The notes beneath the pieces were generated by a model. The model made no database searches and was not told the DNA's origin. It saw only the letters and a program-made list of their open reading frames with translations. DNA of 64,000 nucleotides, taken from positions 62,001-126,000 of the forward strand of contig NW_020825454.1 of the NCBI RefSeq assembly GCF_003286085.1. The letters run 5' to 3'. The position numbers were made by a program, and so were the translations under genes. The stretch is from Drosophila persimilis. Taxonomy: Eukaryota; Arthropoda; Insecta; Diptera; Drosophilidae. This document shows, in pieces, positions 21,491 to 31,358 of the stretch. Each line of letters begins with the position of its first letter. The first letter of the stretch is position 1.

Positions 21491-22613
21491 TATCTCTTTT
21501 TATACCCGATACTCAAAATGAGTATTGGGGTATATTAGATTTGTGGTAAAAGTGGATGTGTGTAACGTCCAGAAGGAATCGTTTCCGACCCTATAAAGTA
21601 TATATATTCTTGATCAGCATCAATAGCCGAGTCGATTGAGCCCTGTCTGTCTGTCCGTCCGTCCGTCTGTCCGTCTGTCCGTCTGTCCGTCCCCTTCAGC
21701 GCCTAATGCTCAAAGACTATAAGAGCTAGAGCAACGATGTTTCGGATCCAGACTTCTGTGATATGTCACTGCTCCAAAAATATTTCAAAACTTTGCCCCG
21801 CCCACTTCCGCCCCCACAAAGGGCGAAAATCTGTGGCATCCACAATTTCGACGATACGAGAAAACTAGAAACGCAGAATCGTAGAAGATGACTATATCTT
21901 CTAGAGTGCAAAATCTAAACCAGATCGTATAATTAATACAGCCAGAATCACGAAAACAATTTCACTCTTTCTCGCTCTGTCTCACTCTAACACACAGGTT
22001 TCATGGTCGGTTTTGCCAATTGCAAAATATGAGTTCAAGGATCTCAGAACCTATAAAAGCCAGAGCAACCAAATTTGGTATCCACTATCCTGTGATATCG
22101 GACCTTGACCGTTTCCTGTCCAAATTTCGCCACACCCCCTTCCGCCCCCGCAAAGGACGAAAATCTGAGGCAACCACAAATCTCAGAGACTATTAAGGCT
22201 AGAGTAACCAAATTTGGTGCACACACTCCTTTAAGATGTCACTATAAAACGTATATCTCAGAATTTCGCCCCACCCCCATCCGCCCCCACAAAGGACGAA
22301 AATCTGTTGCATCCACAATATTGCAGATTTGAGAAAACTAAAAACGCAGAATCATAGATAATGACCATATCTATTAGATTGCTGAATCTGGATCAGATCA
22401 GACCATTTTTTTAGCCAAAAGGAACAAATCAATTTGCAGTGGCTACGCAGCGCCCGACGTCACGCTCAGACTGATTTTCTGTCTCTCTCGCACGCACTCT
22501 TTGTCGTGTCGTTAAATATTAGCGGCGTCTGCCGGAGGAGAGCCATACTGACTTAGTATCGGGTATAACCTTAGAGTTGCGGTGTCCGCAGCAACTCACA
22601 ACGTTCCCCCTCG
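21491..22613 (+). mobile_element. DINE-1-like element, copy 3
   Basis: Full-length, inserted in E3 between CATATATCTCTTTTT and AATTATC (uninterrupted site near 35375). The insertion removes the natural end of the small E3 membrane ORF. Its 3' 450 bp recur at 44084-44533, where copy B of the large duplication begins. Confidence 0.9.
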
Positions 22614-22798
22614 TTAATTATCTTATTATGTTTTATATACAATGTTAAAAGGAATTGTAAAACACTGACAATGGTTAAAATCAGAAGTAATAACCAGAGT
22701 GCATTGAGATCATCCCTGTGGTCTATTATTTTGACATTATTGACCACATTGGCCGTATTGTCTTTGGTCTGACTATCATCAGAACCGAACCAACCCAT
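22614..22798 (-). pseudogene. E3 small membrane ORF, C-terminus cut by DINE
   Basis: Same ORF as 35335-35562 from the ATG at 22798 (MGWFGSDDSQ). The last ~13 residues are replaced by codons from the inserted DINE, with a stop at 22571. The membrane segment is kept. Confidence 0.7.
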
Positions 22799-23040
22799 GG
22801 TGATGATTTTCTCTCAAAAATTGGTTTCTACAATGTTGGGGGGTTTTTTTTTAAATTATCTGCTATTCGTTTATTCTTTTCAATAATAAAAAAAAAATTA
22901 TTAAAAATTTTCTTTTTTTTTCATGAACACACATATCTATAAACCCTTTCTTTTTTTTTTTTTACTTTTTAAAATTTCATCAATATAATTTTTTTTTTTA
23001 TATATATATATATATTTTTTTTTAATATTTGACCAAAATG
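22799..23040. other. E3 leader, T/A-rich tract
   Basis: Homopolymer T runs and a (TA)n tract at about 23000-23016. The copy-B equivalent of this tract is where E2B inserted (ATAT target). Here the site is uninterrupted. Confidence 0.7.
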
Positions 23041-23963
23041 AAGGAAGGAAAAAAATGTTAAGGGACATGTGATCGATATACAGGTTTTTCATTATATAAT
23101 TCAACATCGATCACATGGTTTTAGTAATAGCCTAACAGAGGTTAGTATTTTCAAGTTGCACTTTAAGGGTGCTTCAACTTGAGTTAGAAAATTATAATTA
23201 TTGGCAATATGAGGCAGGGCATTTCTGCATCTCATTTGCGTTTCTTCGCACCAGTGCGAAGTTGATCCTTTGTTGGTGGGGGGTTGGGGGGTTTTTTTTT
23301 GTCGTGCCCGGTACTCAGCTATTGTGAGTGGGCGAGGTCCATCGTTTGTGTACACTTTTAAAGCCTCTTGTAGGCTGAGTGCATCCCTTGCTCGGTAGGA
23401 TCAGAATCTGTTGGTCCATCGACGGTGCAAGGGGCGGTCCTATGCCACTCGCACTTATATTATCGGCCTGTTGGTCCATCGACGGTGCAAGGGGCGGTCC
23501 TATGCCACTCGCACTTATATTATTGGCCCTTGCTGGGTCTGGTGGGGCCGGTGCTGGTCTTCGCACAGGTTTTATGTTGCGTGTACGCTCTTTGCAGCGC
23601 GGGCTGTTAAATATTATATATTCCAGGCCGCATTGTAGTCCCCAAATTTAAGGGTATAAATTATAATCCAACATGGGTTTGTGCGTAATATCGTCGGCAG
23701 TCGTGCATGGTTCTGGCGAAACGGCTGGTTTGGCTTTCTGCTGTGGGTTTCCTTGGCACTGGCACTGGGAACAACACTATTTCAATAGTTTTTCCAATTC
23801 ATCAATTTTCTTTTGACTATGTCCGATTTTTAAAACAAAATCACATAGTATTATATTTTTTTTTTTTTATGTCGGCCATTCTTTGTCTTGATTATTTTTA
23901 ACACTTTTTTAGAAATTTTTTTTTTCAATCCTTAGATCGATCCATCGCGTAGGACGTATATCG
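23041..23963 (-). pseudogene. E3 leader ORF region (broken)
   Basis: Minus-strand reading after the primer site. It holds a Pro/Arg-rich stretch (RRPAPAPPDPARAN), an exact 60-bp duplication (23408-23527) encoding a 20-residue repeat (NISASGIGPPLAPSMDQQ), then RPLTIAEYRARQKK and an end at CDRC (stop at 23101). At least one frameshift separates the two halves; this copy lacks a T present at 36152 and 52141. It may be an mdg1/412-type 5' ORF. Function unknown. Confidence 0.55.
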
Positions 23964-23981
23964 GTCCTGTCACGGTCGCCA
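23964..23981 (-). other. E3 primer-binding site, tRNA-Arg
   Basis: TGGCGACCGTGACAGGAC on the minus strand, complementary to the end of a fly Arg tRNA. Arg-tRNA priming is typical of 412/mdg1. It directly abuts the LTR. Confidence 0.85.
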
Positions 23982-24484
23982 TGTAAACGACGTACAATCC
24001 TTTTGACTGGATCTTTGGGGCTCAACCCTCCGATCGGTTTTATTGTTTTTTATATTCTGAATTTTACAATTGTGTTTTATGCTTTTGTAAGCCAAAAGCC
24101 GCGGAGCTGCGCTGCCAGTGACGCCGGCAGCGGAGCGGCAGAACTATGTGTTCTTATCTCTTATATGTATAGGTGTGAATATGCTCAGCGCTGTTGGCAG
24201 CGAGAGCGCGAGGGAAGATATATGTGTGTATGCATGTATATTAGTGCCGTCAAGTCATGGGAACATGCTGACGCTGCAATTGGGTCGCTCGAGGCATTCT
24301 TGAGTGAATTACGATATTACGATACGATCACCCAGAATGTCTGGGACTTTATTGTTACGTAAACACTGAAACAAAGTGTTACAGTGTGTATTCTTTAAGT
24401 ACCGTCGGTACAGTGGGTATTCGAAATAATGAATACTTTACGTGAATGTGTATATTATATTTAATTTAATATCAGCATACTACA
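23982..24484 (-). repeat. E3 LTR shared by two tandem E3 bodies
   Basis: 503 bp, TGTAGTATG...TTTACA on the minus strand. A primer site lies on one side and a purine tract (24498-24485) on the other, so it is 3' LTR of the body to its right and 5' LTR of the body to its left. It differs from the LTR at 36769-37270 by many substitutions and several indels (including 8 bp). Contains the palindrome GTACCGTCGGTAC. Confidence 0.9.
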
Positions 24485-24911
24485 TCTCCCTCCTTTTGAA
24501 AAATAACGTAATCTAATGAAGTTATTTTATTTTTAGCTTGTACTATATATACGAGTTATGTATTCTTAAAATAAAAAATGTATATATATATATGTATATT
24601 TTTTTTTTTTTTGTCAACTTGAATTATGTACTTGAATTAATATTGATAAAATTTAAAAGTTATTTGAATATAAATGCGGAATAGTATATTTTTATGGTTT
24701 ATATTTATGTATGGCCATACTAAGAATGATTAATAATTGCAAATCTTTAACCTATCCTTATGGACTTTCTGAGTTTTGTTTTTATTATCGGAGATTATGA
24801 CTTTATCTCTTTCTCCTATACTTTCTACTCTATATGGTCCTATATATTTAAAATCTAGCTTATGACCTGTTTCATTTTTCAATAAAACTTTATCTCCTAC
24901 AGCTAAATGGT
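24485..24911 (-). pseudogene. E3 purine tract, 3' spacer and integrase C-terminus
   Basis: From 24911 to the stop at 24730 the minus strand encodes an integrase C-terminal (SH3-like) end: HLAVGDKVLLKNETGHKLD, then YIGPYRVESI and HKDRLKICNY. 24729-24499 is AT-rich spacer; 24498-24485 is the purine tract AAAAGGAGGGAGA next to the LTR. The catalytic core that should precede it is missing. Confidence 0.8.
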
Positions 24912-24925
24912 AGTAGTCAATGGAG

Positions 24926-25231
24926 TTATTGTGTTACTTTAGCTTTTTGGCATTTTGGACATTTTCGTATGTAATTGGTTATTTCTTTAGTCATACCTTT
25001 CCAAAAATAATGTCTTTTGACCTTGGCCAAGGTTTTTGTTATGCCTGTATGTCCTCCTTGTATGGGATCATCATGTAGACAGTATTGCTTATTGCATTCA
25101 AAGATATTTTCCCACGGTGCCACTTTGAGTTGGCTGATTTTTTGTTTACCGGCTTGCGTTTCAAGCCTTTGGAAAAACTGACCTAAGTCAAGGGTTCCAT
25201 TAGTATACAAATCGCTAACATCATATCTTGC
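24926..25231 (-). pseudogene. E3 integrase zinc domain
   Basis: Open from the DINE junction to a stop at 24926. Contains HDDPIQGGHTG and CPKCQKAK, the HHCC zinc module. Immediately afterwards the sequence jumps to the C-terminal domain (24911), so the whole DDE core is deleted. The same deletion is present at 53679. This protein could not integrate DNA. Confidence 0.82.
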
Positions 25232-25237
25232 AGTAAT

Positions 25238-26320
25238 TATACCCGATACTCAAAATGAGTATTGGGGTATATTAGATTTGTGGTAAAAGTGGATGTGTGT
25301 AACCTCCAGAAGGAATCGTTTCCGACCCTATAAAGTATATATATTCTTGATCAGCATCAATAGCCGAGTCGATTGAGCCCTGTCTGTCTGTCCGTCCGTC
25401 CGTCTGTCCGTCTGTCCGTCCCCTTCAGCGCCTAATGCTCAAAGACTATAAGGGCTAGAGCAACGATGTTTTGGATCCAGACTTCTGTGATATGTCACTG
25501 CTACAAAAATATTTCAAAACTTTGCCCCGCCCACTTCCGCCCCCACAAAGGACGAAAATCTGTGGCATCCACATTTTTAAAGATACGATAAAACCAAAAA
25601 CGCAGAATCGTAGAGAATGACAATATCTTAGACTGCAGAATCTGAATTGGATCGTATTATTATTATAGCCAGCATCAAGAAAACAATTTTATTTTTTCTC
25701 GCCCTGTCTCTCTCTAACACACACGTAGCATAGGCGGCTTTGCTTAGAGTAAAACATTAGCGCCTAGATCTCAGAGACTATAAAAGCTAGAGCAACCAAA
25801 TTTGGTATCCACACTCCTAATATATCAGACCGAGACGAGTTTGTTTCAAAATTTCGCCACACCCCCTTCCGACCCGGAAAGGATGCAAATCTGGGGATAT
25901 TCACAAATCTCAGAGACTATTAAAGCTAGAGTAACCAAATTTGGTACACACACTCCTTTAAGATGTCACTATAAAACGTATATCTCAGAATTTCGCCCCA
26001 CCCCATCCGCCCCCACAAAGGACGAAAATCTGTTGCATCCACAATATTGCAGATTTGAGAAAACTAAAAACGCAGAATCATAGATGATGACCATATCTAT
26101 TAGATTGCTGAATCTGGATCAGATCAGATCATTTTTATAGCCAAAAGGAACAAATCAATTTGCAGTGGCTACGCAGCGCCCGACGTCACGCTCAGACTGA
26201 TTTTCTGTCTCTCTCGCACGCAATATTAGCGGCGTCTGCCGGAGGAGAGCCATACTGACTTAGTATCGGGTATAACTGTAGAGTTGCGGGGTCCGCAGCA
26301 ACTCACAACGTTCCCCCTCG
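25238..26320 (+). mobile_element. DINE-1-like element, copy 4 (flanks match)
   Basis: Inserted in E3 pol between the integrase start (left) and the RNaseH-integrase tether (right). Both flanks belong to adjacent pol sequence, so this looks like an original insertion. It lacks 19 bp after GCACGCA (near 26222) that other copies have. Confidence 0.9.
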
Positions 26321-28518
26321 TTTTTTTTCCATGTTTGAAAAAAAATAAATTATTATTTACATGCAAGGTCACTACTTTACGTACTTCGTCATTGTTGATG
26401 ACTTCATATACATTGGGCTTTGAAGCTTTTGTTAGAGATTGCCTATGCAATTTTATTTGTTCTTTTCCTGCGCAGGATTTCTGTCTACTCTGTTGCCTGG
26501 TAGTGACTTTGATTGACCTGTGATTGACCATTGAAAATAGGTATGTTAGTGGTCTGTGATCCGTTTTTACTGTAAAGTTTTTACCATAGATATATGGTCG
26601 AAAATGGGTAATTGCCCAATGAATTGCTGCTAATTCCTGTTCTGTAGTACTTTTGTTACTTTCACCTTTTGTGAATGAACGTGATGCATATGTTTTGAGT
26701 TTTGAGTTAAAACCTCTCCACATGCTTGTTTACTAGCATCGGTGATTATGCAAAATTCTTTCTGAAAATCTGGGTACTGTAACAGAGTGGGTTCCATAAG
26801 TTTATCTTTTAAATATTGGAATGCATTTTGACATTCAGTTGACCACTCAAAGGGGACATTCTTTTTACATAATCTAGTTATATGCCGGGAATAGTCGGCG
26901 AAGTTTTTAATAAAACGTCTATAATAATTGCAAAATGCAATAAATCGTCTAGCGCTATCCGCATCATGTGGGACTGGATAGTTTTTGATGACGTCATATT
27001 TCTTGTCATCTGGCAAGATTCCTTTATCTGTGCATTTATGACCAAGAAAAGTCACTTCATGCATAAAAAATTAACATTTTTGTGGATGTAATTTTAGGTT
27101 GTGTTTCCTACATATCTCAAAAATATCTGTTAAGTTTTGAAGCATATGTTTTTCGGAACAACCCATGACTATTAGATCGTCCATATACAGGAAGGCTTGC
27201 GAAGCTTCAAGTCCAGAGAATGCTATAGTCATCATTCTTTGAAATGAATTCGGCGCTATTTTTAAACCAAATGGTAGTCGCGTGAAGCGATATGAGCCAT
27301 TGCTCGTTGAAAAAGACGTTATATTTCGCGAACTTTCTTCTAGTTCGATTTGATGAAAACCTGACATTAAGTCAAGGCATGGGAAATACTTTGCTCTACC
27401 TAGTTGATCCAAAATGTCATCAATTCTAGGTAGTGGAAATTTGTCGGCCAGGAGTTTTTTGTTTATTTGACGATAGTCAACTACTTACTAATCGCCATTT
27501 CTTTGGTTCTGAACCCAGAAGGGCTTTCTTTGGGACAAGTAGAAGTGGGCTGTTGTATTCTGATACGGATGGTTCGACAATATTGTCGTTGATTAATTTT
27601 CCTACTTGTTTTTTAATTTCCTCAACTTGGCTATGCGGGCTTCGATAGTTCTTTATATATATAGGTTCGTCATCCCTCAATCTCAATTTCTGTTTATAAA
27701 AATTATTTGTTGTGATTTATTCGGTTTCAAGCCCGAATACGTCACTAAAATTGGTGCATAGTTTAGTTAATTGCTTCTTGAATTGTACTGGGAAATGTTT
27801 GCTTAATTCAGCTATGACAGTTTTTTCTCGGATTTTTTTGAGTTGTTTGAATTACCTTGTAATTCGAAAGTGATTCATATTGTATGTTATTTATGTGTAC
27901 TAATTGGTTGGTACTAGTTGTATTCAGCAATCGGACAAATGTATTATTTTTTGAAGTTATTGTATTTGCTACATAAATACCAGGTTGAATTTCCTGGTTT
28001 GGGATTAATATGGTTTCTATATCGGACGTTAATTATATTTTTCTGACAACTTGTGATCTTGCTGGTAGAAGAATTGTATTGTTACCAGAACTGTATGTTA
28101 TTGGAACATAAATTTTAATTTTTATATTATTTTGTCGTATTATTAACCAATCCTCTGCAGGTTTTAAGTCTATTAGGCAGTTTAATTCTTTTATGAAATC
28201 AATGCCTATTATTCCATCACACGGAATTGCAAAATTCTGATTAACTAAATGGAAATTGTGTGGAATTATGTACTTATCTGTCTGTAGCTCTATTAGGGCA
28301 AGGCCTTGGGATGTTATTATACCCTCCCCTATTCCTTGAATATTAATTTTTTTTTTGTTTTTTTTTTTGAATGTCGTTAAAGACATCTGAATTTTCATTT
28401 AATAGTGATATATTGGCACCTGTATCTATAAGGAATGTAAGTTGTTTTCCTGTTTTAGAATTGAGGAATGCCACGAATATATTGAGATTGAGGTTGATTG
28501 TGTGAACCGCTGGATTTT
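26321..28518 (-). pseudogene. E3 protease-RT-RNaseH, array copy A1
   Basis: Minus strand. Protease (LIDTGA; 28499-28033), linker with an in-frame TAA at 27719-27717, RT with YMDDLIV, a TAA at 27073-27071 just after LHPQKC, then RT-connection and RNaseH (TDASKQACG, TDHRPLTYLF). The RNaseH end and DALSR motif are missing. Copy-specific damage: a 4-bp TACT duplication near 27484 shifts the frame inside RT, and a ~26-bp loss near 26690 shifts RNaseH. Ends at DINE copy 4. Confidence 0.85.
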
Positions 28519-29646
28519 TTAATTTAGTGTATCTAAAGGATCTTGGGAGTTTCCCGAAGCTGTCTGGGTAACACGAACATTGTTCTGTCGTGTGTTTCCA
28601 TTGCTATTGTATCTTTGGTTGTTATAGGTTCCACCGTTATTACGGTTATTTCCCCTATAGCCAACACGACCTCTATTGTTATTATAATTATTGTTGTTGT
28701 AAATATGGTTGTGGTTGTAACCACGACCATTTCCTCTACCACGATAGTTACCTCGAAAGTTACTACCGCGGTAGACTTGTCCTTGTCTGGTGTACAATAT
28801 TGAACTTGCACTACCAGTCATCTCTGTACTACACTGTATATATTTTGCTACGGCATCATTCATTGTTGGGAATGTGCCTGCTTCTAGTATTGTTTTTAGT
28901 CTGCCGTGCTCGCAATTTTTAACCATTGTACTAATGGCCTCTTTGCAGCTGAACTTATCGGCGTGTTCCGCTGGCAAACCCTCATCAATGTATGATGCTT
29001 CTAGAAGTTTTCTCATATCATCAATCTCTGCTGTGAATTGGGCGGCTGTTTTGCCTTTTTGGCATACTTTTGCCATTTTAGCCTTTATAACATCTGATGA
29101 CTCTCCGACAATAGTGTCTTGCAATTTCTTTATTATTGCGTTAATGGTGGTTTCATCTTGTATTTTATACAATGTAGTTCCTATTACTTTTGATTTAATT
29201 ACTTCTATAGCTAAATTTTCGTATGGTCCTTTCGTTAGATTGACCAATTTGACTGCCGTAATGAATCTTTGTAAATGGAGTTTCTGTCCATTAAATTCCG
29301 GAATGGCGTGCGAAATATCTTTGATATATGCCCGTTGGGCAATTGTTTCGTCTGCCATTGTGGTTGGTTCTTGCCCAACCACGCTGTTTGCTGAACTAGT
29401 CGACGATTTGTCGTCGCTTACCGGATGGTTCGATCTATTTGATCGAGAATCGTCTTCCGATATGATGATAATATTGTTTACATTCGGGGGCCTGGGACTT
29501 ATTGGCCTTGATTCCGATTCTACAGCTGGTATATATGTCGCAGCTGTGTTTAGAAGATTTGGGATGTGTATGTCTAGATTGAATTTTTCTCTAACGAATA
29601 CTAATCGTTCCCTTAGACGTTTGAAGACTCTGTAGCTTGAAACCAA
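28519..29646 (-). pseudogene. gag: E3 Gag main frame, copy A1
   Basis: 375 open codons, beginning at a TTG rather than ATG. Acidic/Ser-rich N-terminal stretch, capsid-like middle (IPEFNGQKLHLQRFITAV, KTAAQFTAEIDDMRKLLE), and an Arg/Gly/Asn-rich C-terminus with RGxGRG repeats, fitting an RNA-binding tail. Upstream coding sense (NLVNKYNEVRELFLENKQ, about 29750-29660) is in another frame, so gag is broken near 29646 in this and the other copies. A plus-strand ORF over the same bases is only its antisense. Confidence 0.75.
28549..28555 (-). other. E3 gag-protease -1 frameshift site (G GGA AAC)
   Basis: GGGAAAC on the minus strand, in the gag frame as G GGA AAC. The protease frame (-1) is open from here through LIDTGA. 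This heptamer is known from simian type-D retrovirus gag-pro. Also at 33601-33607, 57297-57303 and 62282-62288. Confidence 0.78.
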
Positions 29647-29857
29647 TGTATATCAGTAAGTCTTTGTTTGTTCTCTAGAAAAAGTTCTCTGACCTCATTA
29701 TATTTGTTTACCAAATTAGTTGTATGTTTAATGACCGTACTATTTTGTGTAGGTCTGTTCTGCGTTAAGCATTTATATGCATTTATATAGCATTATCGAA
29801 TTCTGCTCTTAGAGTGCAAACTTTAGCGCAGATCGTAAGCCAGTCCATATGTGTTTT

Positions 29858-30277
29858 TTAATTTTGTCCATTCCGATTGGAAGACAATCTAACATTAGCA
29901 ATCACAATTCTTCCTAGAATTTCATTTTCTATTATTTGGCTGTTTACGAGGATGCCGGGTATGGTTGATAATACGATACCCTTTTGTGTGGCATCACAAT
30001 GAATTAGTGGTGAAAAAGGTAAATTATATTCGTTCATATATGAGTATTCGAACTCGTATATGCTAATTGGATTGGGGAATACGGCTAAGATTGCTTTAGC
30101 TCTATATTCGAAATTTTCATTTCTATCGTGGGTAGCCCTAATGGCTGCTGCTGTTCTACGAGACATTTTATTTTGGCTTTGCAACAGTATATTAAAGGCG
30201 GGAATTCTACCTGAAATGTACCCATGTACATGTATTCGAGCTCTATTATGCTCCTAGGGGTCGTTGAGACCAATTTT
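29858..30277 (-). pseudogene. E3 gag-upstream ORF, copy A1
   Basis: 108 codons from an ATG at 30184 (NKMSRRTAAAIRATHDRNE) to a stop at 29858. No domain recognised. It lies between the small membrane ORF and gag and may be the N-terminal part of a broken gag. It is joined at 30278 to a DINE instead of the expected TTTTTAGACTC. Confidence 0.6.
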
Positions 30278-31358
30278 TATACCCGATACTCAAAATGAGT
30301 ATTGGGGTATATTAGCTTTGTGGTGAAAGTGGATGTGTGTAACGTCCAGAAGGAATCGTTTCCGACCCCATAAAGTATATATATTCTTGATCAGCATCAA
30401 TAGCCGAGTCGATTGAGCCATGTCTGTCTGTCCGTCCCCTTCAGCGCCTAATGCTCAAAGACTATAAGAGCTAGAGCAACGATGTTTTGGATCCAGACTT
30501 CTGTGATATGTCACTGCTCCAAAAATATTTCAAAACTTTGCCCCGCCCACTTCCGCCCCCACAAAGGGCGAAAATCTGTGGCATCCACAATTTCGACGAT
30601 ACGATAAAACCAAAAACGCAGAATCGTAGAAGATGACTATATCTTCTAGAGTGCAAAATCTGAACCAGATCGTATAATTATTACAGCCAGAATCACGAAA
30701 ACAATTTCACTCTTTCTCGCTCTGTCTCACTCTAACACACAGGTTTCATGGTCGGTTTTGCCAATTGCAAAATATGAGTTCAAGGATCTCAGAACCTATA
30801 AAAGCCAGAGCAACCAAATTTGGTATCCACACTCCTGTGATATCGGACCTTGACCGTTTCATGTCCAAATTTCGCCACACCCCCTTCCGCCCCCGCAAAG
30901 GACGAAAATCTGAGGCAACCACAAATCTCAGAGGCTATTAAGGCTAGAGTAACCAAATTTGGTACACACACTCCTTTAAGATGTCACTATAAAACGTATA
31001 TCTCAGAATTTCGCCCCACCCCCATCCGCCCCCACAAAGGACGAAAATCTGTTGCATCCACAATATTGCAGATTTGAGAAAACTAAAAACGCAGAATCAT
31101 AGATGATGACCATATCTATTAGATTGCTGAATCTGGATCAGATCAGATCATTTTTATAGCCAAAAGGAACAAATCAATTTGCAGTGGCTACGCAGCGCCC
31201 GACGTCACGCTCAGACTGATTTTCTGTCTCTCTCGCACGCACTCTTTGTCGTGTCGTTAAATATTAGCGGCGTCTGCCGGAGGAGAGCCATACTGACTTA
31301 GTATCGGGTATAACCGTAGAGTTGCGGTGTCCGCAGCAACTCACAACGTTCCCCCTCG
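30278..31358 (+). mobile_element. DINE-1-like element, copy 5 (recombinant flanks)
   Basis: Left flank is the E3 gag-upstream spacer (GAGACCAATTTT). Right flank is the RNaseH tether (CCATGTTTG), the same as the right flank of copy 4. These are about 4 kb apart in E3. It is the junction of the 5.05-kb inner duplication. Short (GTCY)n tract. Confidence 0.9.

Noticed and set aside
26321-26523. Plus-strand ORFs of 79 codons at 26284 and its copies
   Set aside because: Antisense shadow of the E3 RNaseH-integrase tether.
28790-29635. 281-codon plus-strand ORF
   Set aside because: Exactly antisense to E3 gag in all copies; the codons follow the gag reading, and no domain is recognisable.
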